A stretch of DNA of 64,000 nt from Acidobacteriota bacterium (GTDB lineage: Bacteria; Acidobacteriota; Terriglobia; Bryobacterales; Bryobacteraceae), in NCBI GenBank assembly GCA_017307505.1, contig JAFKEE010000040.1:1-64000 (forward strand), read 5' to 3'. Positions 53,497 to 61,858 of the stretch are shown piece by piece. A model generated the notes under the pieces. That model saw nothing but the letters and a program-made list of their open reading frames with translations, ran no database searches and had not been told where the DNA came from. The translations under genes were made by a program, and so were the position numbers. Position 1 is the stretch's first letter, and every line of letters starts with the position of its first letter.

Positions 53497-55332
53497 TCAG
53501 TGTAGCGTGGCCGGCAGCACAACCGTAAACGTCGAACCCGCTCCAGGGGCGCTCTCCACTTCAACATGCCCGCCATGGAGCACGACGATCTGCTGCACAA
53601 TAGACAGCCCGATCCCGGTTCCAATTTCGCCGGACTGTTCCGCCTTGCGAGTACGGTAGAACTTGCGGAAGAGGTTTTTGACCTCGCCCGCATCCATGCC
53701 CATTCCATGGTCGCGGACCGAAATTGTGACACCTGCCTGCGTCTGGATTGCCGAAACAAGAACGTCCGTTTCCGGCGCGGAGTATTTCACGGCATTTGTT
53801 ATGAGATTGTAGATCGCATACTCAAGCAGTTCCCGGTCGGCATTGACGACAAGTTCGTCGGGGACTTCCGAAGTGATACGAATCGACTTTCGCTCGGCGA
53901 GAGGCAAGGCCCGCTGATAACAGGTATCCACCACTTCCTGTAACGCAAAGGTCGCCCGGCGCAACTCGAGTTGTCCTGCCTCGAGTTTTTCCACATCCAG
54001 GAATGTCGTGATCATTTTCGCCAGCCGTTTGGACTCGCTGTTGATCATCTGCCCCAATTCCTTGCGTTTGGGCTCGGGCAGGTTGTAGCGGGTCATCAGC
54101 TCGCTGGAGCCCTGAATCGCGGTCAGCGGAGTGCGCATCTCGTGGGCGACGAAGTGAAACGCCTGCTGGTAGCGCGCAGTGGTGGCCTCGCTCACCGTCA
54201 GGCGCCGCCGGACATAGAAGTACTGGAAACCGGCGCAGCCCAGGACACCCAGCCAGGAAGCCGCTACCGGAGCGAAAGCGTCCAGGATGAGATTCTGCGT
54301 GAAAAACACGTAAGGCGCCAGGTGAGCCACCAGCAGGAGGCTGGCTGCGGAGAGCAGGGCGGGCCACCCGCGCAGAAAAGTGAACACCACAGCTGCCAGG
54401 GCCACAATCAGTCCGGCCAGCAAGAGCGGGACCAGAGGCCCCAATTCATACAGCAGGTCGCCGGCGGCCATGGTCTCAAACGCCTGCAAGTGGATCTCGA
54501 CGCCGGGCATCGGCAAGCCGCCCGAGAGTGGGGTGAACAGGCGGTCTTTCACCGCGGACTGGGCGGTGACGCCCAGAAAGACAACCCTGCCGCGCAGGCG
54601 TTCGAGGCCGCGGCCGGCAATCACTTCATCCAGCGAGATCCTCTGAATTGCTGCCGCGTCACGGTAGCGAACCCACAGCGGACGGCCCGCGTCCCAGCGG
54701 GATTGAATCGCCAAACCGCCGACGGTGACGTCCGTTGGCGAGCTCTCGATGACTCCGGCATGCCGGAAAAGCCGCAGAGCCTCCAGGGACAAGGCCCAGC
54801 GCCGCACCCGCCCACAGACACGCTCAAGCGTGACGCGGCGGTTGATCTCATCGTTGGGCCCGGCCAGAGCGTGCACATGCCCCAGGGCCGCCCCCGGACG
54901 GAAGCGCTCTACCGGATCCTGCCAGCCGGAGCAACCGCCGGCGTCCGGCTCCATCTCGCAGCCCAGCACCAGGCCTTGGGTCTTGGCAAAGGCCACTTGC
55001 AGGGCCGCGTCTTCCGCTTCGTTGCCGGGATCCGTCAGGGTCAGATCGACGGCGACGACGCGTGGTGGAGCCTGTGCCATCTGTTCGAGTGCCTGGGTCA
55101 GCGCCCTCCGCATTCCGCCGATGCCGCCATGACGCTGCATGGTGCGTTCATCCAGCGCCAGCAGCACAGCGCCGGCATCCTGGCGGACCGTCGGCCGCAC
55201 GCGGAAGATGAAGTCATAGACGTTGTTATCAAACTGCGCCGCCAGAGCGGTCCAGGAGACCAGCAGCGACACCACGGCGGCTGCCGCGGCCAGCAGGGCA
55301 TACGCCAGCCCAGGCGCCATGCGGCGGATCAT
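53497..55332 (-). CDS. CHASE2-domain sensor histidine kinase
   Basis: A 611-aa kinase. An N-terminal helix (8-31) is followed by an extracytoplasmic CHASE2 domain (about 35-290; LLALDERTM, VVAVDLTLTDPG, VVFLGVTAQS). Three helices follow (300-370). The dimerisation domain carries the phospho-acceptor H397 in FHFVAHEMRTPL. The ATP-binding domain has NLITNAVKYS, RDHGMGMDAGEV and GTGIGLSIVQQI (N, G1, G2 boxes). CHASE2 sensors respond to unknown extracellular cues. It is the first gene of the pair with the NtrC-type regulator. Confidence 0.92.
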   Translation of the reverse strand: MIRRMAPGLAYALLAAAAAVVSLLVSWTALAAQFDNNVYDFIFRVRPTVRQDAGAVLLALDERTMQRHGGIGGMRRALTQALEQMAQAPPRVVAVDLTLTDPGNEAEDAALQVAFAKTQGLVLGCEMEPDAGGCSGWQDPVERFRPGAALGHVHALAGPNDEINRRVTLERVCGRVRRWALSLEALRLFRHAGVIESSPTDVTVGGLAIQSRWDAGRPLWVRYRDAAAIQRISLDEVIAGRGLERLRGRVVFLGVTAQSAVKDRLFTPLSGGLPMPGVEIHLQAFETMAAGDLLYELGPLVPLLLAGLIVALAAVVFTFLRGWPALLSAASLLLVAHLAPYVFFTQNLILDAFAPVAASWLGVLGCAGFQYFYVRRRLTVSEATTARYQQAFHFVAHEMRTPLTAIQGSSELMTRYNLPEPKRKELGQMINSESKRLAKMITTFLDVEKLEAGQLELRRATFALQEVVDTCYQRALPLAERKSIRITSEVPDELVVNADRELLEYAIYNLITNAVKYSAPETDVLVSAIQTQAGVTISVRDHGMGMDAGEVKNLFRKFYRTRKAEQSGEIGTGIGLSIVQQIVVLHGGHVEVESAPGAGSTFTVVLPATLH

Positions 55333-55394
55333 GCGGCGGCTCCTGCCGCTTGGGGCTGCACGCTGGGACGGCTGGACCGCATGGGGAAGAACTG

Positions 55395-56228
55395 TCAGTC
55401 GCGGCGCAGCGACTTCAGCTTGCGCTCCTGAATAACCTGGGGCGAAAGTGTCCGGTCAAACCCCAAAAGGGTGTCTTCCCAGGACCCGTAGGCGGAGTTG
55501 GGCAGAATGATCCATCGTTCGCCCCACCATGCCTCGTAAGGTTTTGCCTTGGCGGCCCGCTCAGCCACGGTCAGGCGGGCCGGAATAAAATCGTTGAGGT
55601 CGTCGCCGCAGAGGAGAATGATGCGGTAGTACTTCGCGATGAGCGCGCGGCGTACGCCTTTGTCGGAAGTCCACTCAGGCTTTTCACCAGCTGTGAGCAC
55701 CGTGTCGCCAATGTCGCCGAGCGCGGCGTTCTTCAGGGGGAAGCCCTCCGCCTCGAGGTTGGCGCGCGAGTTCGCCTCCTCTTTCGGGCCGCGATTCGTG
55801 ACATAGAAGACGGTAACACCCTTCGCGGCGGCATCCCGCAGAAACTCCGCCGCCCCGGGAATGGCCTTGGCTTTGCGCTCCGAGGTCCACTTCATCCACA
55901 TGTCCATGGAGTACCGGCCGGTGCCTTCCAGCAGGAAGCGCGCCTGTCCTGGAGAGTTGTCGAGTACCGTCTCATCGATATCGACGATGATCGCTGGCGG
56001 CAGTTTGCGGAAGTTACCGGTCTGTTCGATAGCCGCGGTCCATTTCCTGTCTTTCAGGGCCTTCGGCAGCGCAAGGCGGGCGGAGTGCCAGGCCTGCAGG
56101 GCATTCCCTTGGAACTCGACCGAAGATTGGGTCCAGGCAACGCTGTTCAGGGCGTCCATGGTCTGAGCGCTAACCGGGACAAGGCAGGCCAGCGCGCCAA
56201 GGGTGAATAAGCGGACGTTCAAAGACAT
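55395..56228 (-). CDS. secreted HAD-family class B-like acid phosphatase (e(P4)/OmpP4 type)
   Basis: A 277-aa periplasmic phosphatase with signal peptide (LFTLGALACLVPVSAQ). The HAD motif I is VDIDETVLDNS (about 80), motif II is FYVTNRGPKEEANSR (about 140), and the acidic GDDLNDF motif lies near 205. This matches the 5'-nucleotidase/lipoprotein e(P4) family, although no lipobox cysteine follows the signal, so it is probably soluble. It would release phosphate from nucleotides or other monoesters. It follows the kinase by 62 bp and precedes gap. Confidence 0.85.
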   Translation of the reverse strand: MSLNVRLFTLGALACLVPVSAQTMDALNSVAWTQSSVEFQGNALQAWHSARLALPKALKDRKWTAAIEQTGNFRKLPPAIIVDIDETVLDNSPGQARFLLEGTGRYSMDMWMKWTSERKAKAIPGAAEFLRDAAAKGVTVFYVTNRGPKEEANSRANLEAEGFPLKNAALGDIGDTVLTAGEKPEWTSDKGVRRALIAKYYRIILLCGDDLNDFIPARLTVAERAAKAKPYEAWWGERWIILPNSAYGSWEDTLLGFDRTLSPQVIQERKLKSLRRD

Positions 56229-56296
56229 GGTGATTGTGGAACCAAACGATGATTATGCGACTCGCGCCGGCCTGCGCGCCAGCGGCGCCGGACAAC

Positions 56297-56340
56297 GAAA
56301 AGGAAAACGCCCCGGAGCGGCTGCTGCCGTCCGGGGCGTT
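56297..56340 (-). terminator. Rho-independent terminator of gap
   Basis: The inverted repeat AACGCCCCGGA (56306-56316) and TCCGGGGCGTT (56330-56340) forms an 11-bp stem with a 13-nt loop. On the minus strand it is followed by TTTTCCTTTT (56306-56297), about 20 nt after the gap stop. Confidence 0.85.
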
Positions 56341-56361
56341 TCGAGATCGAACGAATGCGGC

Positions 56362-57369
<1,008 letters not shown>

Positions 57370-57414
57370 TTAAGGAGTAACCTCTCTCTTAGTAGGAATG
57401 AAACGCTCAACCCC

Positions 57415-57420
57415 AGCATA
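57415..57420 (-). promoter_or_regulatory. extended -10 promoter candidate for gap
   Basis: Minus-strand TATGCT preceded by TGG. The -35 region is poor. The predicted leader is about 38-45 nt. Confidence 0.35.
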
Positions 57421-57608
57421 CCAGAACGGGACGTTTCAGTTCGATTTCCGGCCCGATTGATATGCCAGAGGGACCCGTTGGGGCTGGCCGGCCGGTCCAA
57501 CCGGGCGAGGCGAACACGGATGGAAAACACGGCGGCCGGCTCCGGCGCCAGACAATCAATCGATGGCCTGAGATGCCGTGCCGGCCGCACCACGTTGCAA
57601 CTGCGGGA

Positions 57609-58007
57609 CTAGTCCTCGGGGACAGCGAGAACATCACCGGGGTGGATGACGGACTTGTCATCCTTCAATTTGCCCGGGTTCGCGGCAATGATCTTCGGGT
57701 ACAGCGCCCCGTTGCCGTAGTGGTTTTGCGCGATACGCCAGAGGGAATCTCCGGCAACCACGGTGTAGGTTCTGATGGGTTCCGGCAGACTGGCATCGAT
57801 GGTGATCTCGCACTGCAGATCGCCATAGATAGGATCCACCGCTTTGATCTGGTTCCAGACTTTGTTCCGAATCTTCTCCGATGGCGCGGCGCCCGTCATC
57901 ACGAGCTTGTCGTTGGCGACGTGCAGGTGATCCAGACGGACGTTGCTCTTTGCAATGAGTTCGAGTACTGATTGATACTTCTTCTTGAAATCATCCAGTG
58001 TAGGCAT
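57609..58007 (-). CDS. BON-LysM protein resembling Kbp/YgaU
   Basis: A 132-aa protein starting MPTLDDFKKKYQSVLELIAK. The N-terminal two-thirds contain a BON-like domain (LDHLHVANDKLVMTGAAP, then CEITIDAS). The C-terminus is a LysM domain (YTVVAGDSLWRIAQNHYGNG, PGDVLAVPED). This order and length match E. coli Kbp (YgaU), a cytoplasmic K+-binding protein that lacks a signal peptide, and no signal is seen here either. AGGAGG lies 5 bp before the ATG, which fixes the start; the longer open frame reaches across tRNA-Pro on the other strand. It is probably monocistronic. Confidence 0.82.
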   Translation of the reverse strand: MPTLDDFKKKYQSVLELIAKSNVRLDHLHVANDKLVMTGAAPSEKIRNKVWNQIKAVDPIYGDLQCEITIDASLPEPIRTYTVVAGDSLWRIAQNHYGNGALYPKIIAANPGKLKDDKSVIHPGDVLAVPED

Positions 58008-58065
58008 GCAGCCCTCCTGATCAGGAATGAGGCCATGGTAGCAGGAGGATGTGGGGCAGGAAAGG

Positions 58066-58094
58066 TTGCGGTAGAGCGGGCGACAGACTACAAT
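58066..58094 (+). promoter_or_regulatory. promoter candidate for tRNA-Pro
   Basis: TTGCGG (58066-58071), 17-bp spacer, TACAAT (58089-58094), 48 bp before the mature tRNA. Confidence 0.5.
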
Positions 58095-58142
58095 CAAAGA
58101 GTTGAGAGTGCCTCCCGAGCGCCTCATTCCGCAGTAGATCGT

Positions 58143-58219
58143 CGGGGCGTGGCTCAGCCTGGTAGAGCGCCTGGTTCGGGACCAGGAGGCCGGTGGTTCG
58201 AATCCACTCGCCCCGACCA
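58143..58219 (+). tRNA. tRNA-Pro (anticodon CGG), CCA encoded
   Basis: A complete cloverleaf of 77 nt. Acceptor CGGGGCG (58143-58149) pairs with CGCCCCG (58209-58215). The D-arm region has GGCTCAGCCTGGTAGAGC. The anticodon stem CCTGG/CCAGG encloses TTCGGGA with anticodon CGG. The T-loop is GGTTCGAATCC, and the ACCA end is encoded. It reads the codon CCG. Confidence 0.97.
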
Positions 58220-58534
58220 ATTTCTTCAAAAAAGCATCACCGTTCCTACCTGGCGTAGACTCATTCTCCCGCCGCCAACTTGAAGTAGCCCTAAGATTAG
58301 GCAAGCGATGATTGCTTTTGGGGCGAGCTAGCAGCAGAACATCGTACTCAACGCCATCGCCCCTATCGGAGCTTTTCGTTGGTCGTCCTAATACGCGATT
58401 TCGAGATTCATTCTGGTTGGGTTCGCGGAAAACAGATACGACGGCAGGCGCCAGTGACGTTGGGTCATTGTCCGCCTACGCAGTTACCAGCGGTCGACCA
58501 CACTTGTTGAGCGAGATCGGCTAGCCTGAGGTCG
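58220..58534 (+). other. 315-bp spacer after tRNA-Pro, no supported gene
   Basis: Less GC-rich than the rest of the window. A 70-codon frame (58312-58524) is open but serine/arginine-rich, with no clear ribosome binding site and no recognisable domain. It may be spacer or the edge of transferred DNA together with the next gene. Confidence 0.45.
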
Positions 58535-59158
58535 ATGACTCGTACCCCACGAAGCCCGCTTCCGTTGCAGATCATATGCGGAAGCATCATAAGTCTCGGA
58601 ATTGGGCTGGCCTGGTTGATGTCAGGGGATCCTTTGTGGGAACGTCAATCGGCAAACGGTCCGTACTATGAACTGGAGTGGCGAACCATAGCTTCGTTGC
58701 TGCTCTTAGTTTGTGCCGGCCAGTGGCTCTCGAATAACTTTTTCCGCTGGATCAGCCAATCGACCCGATCATGGCAATTCGTCCGAGCTCATCAGTTGAC
58801 TACCGGCTTGACAGTGATTTTCGTGACGGCATTGATGGGGTGGGGCTGGATAAACACAGCCCGCTACAGAGGGCAGATTGTCGCCAGAGTCGATCTCGCC
58901 AACGGTCACGCACGTCAGTTGGGGTTTGGCCTACCTGTACCTTGGCAGCCGGACTACGTTCGGCTACTTCAGGAACGATACGGGATTGAGTTTCGAGCTG
59001 TAGCCGGGTGTGTCGTGTCAAAGCCCTTGATTGACTACGTCGAGGGCTATAACGAGGTGAGCATGGCCGCTGCGATTCAGAGATGCGGCCGCGACGTGTT
59101 TGCGGAATGCAACAACGACGCGCACAAACTCAGTGCGATTCACCGGGCCACTGAGTAA
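58535..59158 (+). CDS. orphan membrane protein of unknown function
   Basis: A 207-aa protein with three hydrophobic segments (ICGSIISLGIGLAWLM, 14-29; IASLLLLVCAGQWL, about 52-65; LTTGLTVIFVTALMGWGW, about 88-105), then a soluble C-terminal 100 residues with four cysteines. I recognise no family. Its base composition and codon use look less GC-rich than the neighbours, and it lies just downstream of a tRNA gene, so horizontal acquisition is possible. No integrase or direct repeat of the tRNA end is present in the window. Confidence 0.6.
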   Translation: MTRTPRSPLPLQIICGSIISLGIGLAWLMSGDPLWERQSANGPYYELEWRTIASLLLLVCAGQWLSNNFFRWISQSTRSWQFVRAHQLTTGLTVIFVTALMGWGWINTARYRGQIVARVDLANGHARQLGFGLPVPWQPDYVRLLQERYGIEFRAVAGCVVSKPLIDYVEGYNEVSMAAAIQRCGRDVFAECNNDAHKLSAIHRATE

Positions 59159-59287
59159 CGTTCAAAAGCGCAGTCAGACCGGCCTGTTTCAATTGCGGAT
59201 CCTGACTGTTGCACACCTGCACAACGTGAAGCTGCCCGGTTGGTTCGCGAGGACGCCCAGTTCCTCTCTTGTTGAGTGAAACCCAGC

Positions 59288-60427
59288 CTACGGCTTCGCC
59301 GGCGCCACAGCAGGCCTCTCCGGAATCGGCGGTTGCGTCACAAACACAGCCACATCGTGCGCCGCTTTCGTCTCGACACCCGGCTTCTGCAGGAACCCGA
59401 GATCGCGAAACCATTCGATGAAGCAGTATTGCCAGGTGCCAAACGGAGTGTGATTGCGATCCGTCAATCCGCCCGTCATCCGCGTCCCATCCGGCAAGGG
59501 ATCACCCGGATGCCGCCCGTTGCCATAAAGGTGCATCTCGATGTTTGGCACCCCCAGGGTCAGCATCGCGTTGTAGTACTCCATCGCCCAGATCGCATGG
59601 ACGCGGTCACCCGAGCCTCCGCACACCAGAAAGGCCGGCGGAACATTGCGCGGGATCGCCGGGGCTACCCGGTTCCTGGCAAACGGCGAGGGCCCGGGAT
59701 AGATAATCCCATCGAAATCCGGCCGCGAGGAGACGCCCGCAAACGGGTCGGCCGGCGCGCTGTTGGCTTTGTCGAACTCCTCGAATCGTACAGCCGCGGC
59801 GGCTGTCAGTTCCGCCCCCGCCGAGAAACCCATGACCCCGATCCGGTTCGGATCCAGATTCCACGCCTTCGCATACGCTCGCACCACCCGGATGGCTTGC
59901 AGCGTATCGTACACAGCATCGGTCTGCGGATTGTAGCCGTCGCGGCGCAGGCGATTGCGCAGGATGATCGTATTGATGCCGTAGTTGTAAAAGAACGGCA
60001 CGAAGTCAGCGGACTCACTACCAACATTCAGGGTATTGTGCCCACCCCCGGCGACCACGATGACCGCGGCGCCCGTATTGATGCTGCGATCCACCGTATG
60101 CACTTCAATCGAAGGATTGTGAATGTTGACGATGCTATTGATGCGCCCAGGCACGGTCTGGCTCAAGTTGTATTGCTCGGCCTCCCGCAACCGGTCCGCT
60201 TTGAGAAACGGAGAACCCGCGGGATAGAGCGGCACCACAATCCCGCCCTGCAGGATAGGCTGCGGAGCATAGGGAGCATCAGTCACAGGGCCTGGCTTAG
60301 GCACGCCAATCGGAGCCGGCAGCGGAGGCAGCGCGGGTCGCTCCGCCGTTTGCGCGGATAGGGCGCCCACAACGAGGGCAAGCAGGGTGAGGAGGGGGGC
60401 AGCACGGCCGGGACGGCAAACAAGCAT
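59288..60427 (-). CDS. secreted alpha/beta-hydrolase (acetyl-esterase/BD-FAE type)
   Basis: A 379-aa hydrolase. A signal peptide (LLTLLALVVGALSAQTA) is followed by a Pro-rich stretch (residues about 30-60). The esterase core has AAVIVVAGGGHNTLN (oxyanion HGGG-like), the nucleophile elbow IGVMGFSAGAELTAAA, the acid in VCGGSGDRVHA, and the His in LYGNGRHPGDP. This resembles bifunctional acetyl/feruloyl esterases that remove acetyl groups from xylan. It is probably exported to the periplasm. Convergent with the orphan gene; no operon. Confidence 0.82.
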   Translation of the reverse strand: MLVCRPGRAAPLLTLLALVVGALSAQTAERPALPPLPAPIGVPKPGPVTDAPYAPQPILQGGIVVPLYPAGSPFLKADRLREAEQYNLSQTVPGRINSIVNIHNPSIEVHTVDRSINTGAAVIVVAGGGHNTLNVGSESADFVPFFYNYGINTIILRNRLRRDGYNPQTDAVYDTLQAIRVVRAYAKAWNLDPNRIGVMGFSAGAELTAAAAVRFEEFDKANSAPADPFAGVSSRPDFDGIIYPGPSPFARNRVAPAIPRNVPPAFLVCGGSGDRVHAIWAMEYYNAMLTLGVPNIEMHLYGNGRHPGDPLPDGTRMTGGLTDRNHTPFGTWQYCFIEWFRDLGFLQKPGVETKAAHDVAVFVTQPPIPERPAVAPAKP

Positions 60428-60527
60428 GGCGTAAGCTCTCTTCGCGATGAGATTGCGGGTAACGAACCCAGGCTCCCATCATACTTTCGGTGACGGATCC
60501 CTGAGATGTCAGCGGATCCCGCCGGCC

Positions 60528-61784
60528 TCATTGGTTGACTGGGAACTCCGGAACAATCAGCGGCTTCTGTTTTGCGCCCGTGATCTCCAGCGCGCCATTC
60601 ACCACGCCGCAGGTCACGTGATCTCCCGCCTCGTTGCGGATCAGGACGGAACCGATTCTGCCCATCGTGGAACCCACTCCGCGTCTCATCCTGCTGGTCG
60701 CGATGATGCGCTTCTGGGCACGTCCTTGCTCGCTCTGGCTGTAAGCCAACGTCAGACCGTCGCTGAACATGTTGGGTTGAGGAGGCAACTCGATCCGTAG
60801 CATGGTCGCGGCGCGGCCGTCCGGTAAACGCACCGCCCAGCGCCGCACTCCGGGCAGCCTGCCAGGCTTGCCATAGCCCACCTGAACGGGCCCCTCGTCC
60901 AAGGGAATCCCGAACTGCCAGACCACGTCATCCTTCGATCCATCCATTCGAGCGCCCATCCAGAGTTCCACGTGATCGGCGGTTACCCAGGAAGCGGCAG
61001 GCGCCTTGTTCCTCCCTGGATCAATGACCTGAATCAACAGGACCCCCTGCCTTGCCTGCAGAACCTTTATCTCGAGCGGGTCGCGAGTATCGGGCTTCCC
61101 CCAGGTCACAAAACCCCGCTTGCCACTGGAATCCAACGTCAGCGCGCATGAGCCGAGCGGTGTCCTCCTTTGCTCCAGTTCTAAGGAGTCGATGTCCACG
61201 CGGGGCGGCAACAGATACCGGAACATGCCGGGATCGGCTTCGCAAACGCTGGCGAAATCCGCTCCGGCATCAACATGCCACGCCTCAGCCCGCAAAGTGA
61301 CGTAATCCCATCTCTCCAACGTGGTCTCGCCACTCCCAAAGAACGAGCAGTCCTCCATCGAGAGAGGCCGCCACGGCGACAACTGATAAGCGGAGGAAAA
61401 GTAGTATCCAGCCTGCACCCCACCGTTCCGGTCGATCTCGATGCGGTTCGGCTTCACGGTAACGTCGACCTGTGCTTGATCGTTCGTCTGACAGAGGGTT
61501 ACGACCGTCTCCGACGAGACCACCCGCCCGCCGCGCGACTTCTGCAGTACATAGTCGCGGCCCGGTAGGCAGCGAAGGTCATTCGGAGCGCCTTCCGGAT
61601 AGACCACCTCCACCACGGTCAGCGAATTCCCTGCCCCGTCTACTCCGGCCGGGTATCGCCGCGCTTTACGCTGAGCCATGAGTTCCAGGCAAAGGCACAG
61701 CAGAACTACCATGCGCAGGCTGCCGGCAAAACGGCAGATTCGGTGGATCCACTTCAATGATCTGTACTCGCGAATCGGGATCAT
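60528..61784 (-). CDS. exported protein of unknown function
   Basis: A protein of about 418 aa with a hydrophobic signal-like region (GSLRMVVLLCLCLELMAQ). The mature part is beta-rich and contains SGKRGFVTWGKPD, similar in style to the C-terminal beta-domain of the GHL10-like protein in this window. No catalytic motif is recognised. Start sites are uncertain: ATG at 61784 (used here) or 61712, and neither has a clear ribosome binding site. It follows the ADOP permease by 74 bp on the same strand and could be co-transcribed with it. Confidence 0.6.
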   Translation of the reverse strand: MIPIREYRSLKWIHRICRFAGSLRMVVLLCLCLELMAQRKARRYPAGVDGAGNSLTVVEVVYPEGAPNDLRCLPGRDYVLQKSRGGRVVSSETVVTLCQTNDQAQVDVTVKPNRIEIDRNGGVQAGYYFSSAYQLSPWRPLSMEDCSFFGSGETTLERWDYVTLRAEAWHVDAGADFASVCEADPGMFRYLLPPRVDIDSLELEQRRTPLGSCALTLDSSGKRGFVTWGKPDTRDPLEIKVLQARQGVLLIQVIDPGRNKAPAASWVTADHVELWMGARMDGSKDDVVWQFGIPLDEGPVQVGYGKPGRLPGVRRWAVRLPDGRAATMLRIELPPQPNMFSDGLTLAYSQSEQGRAQKRIIATSRMRRGVGSTMGRIGSVLIRNEAGDHVTCGVVNGALEITGAKQKPLIVPEFPVNQ

Positions 61785-61858
61785 GGGCAGGCCGAGGCTT
61801 CGACCATTCCAGCATCGCGGCCGATGCCATCGCAACGCCCCTCAACCTGTGCAGGAGT

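Noticed and set aside
58312-58524. 70-codon plus-strand frame after tRNA-Pro
   Set aside because: Ser/Arg-rich, no domain, no Shine-Dalgarno sequence; not supported as a gene.
58190-59290. Integrative element attached at tRNA-Pro
   Set aside because: No integrase, no repeated tRNA 3' end and no mobility gene were found in the window.
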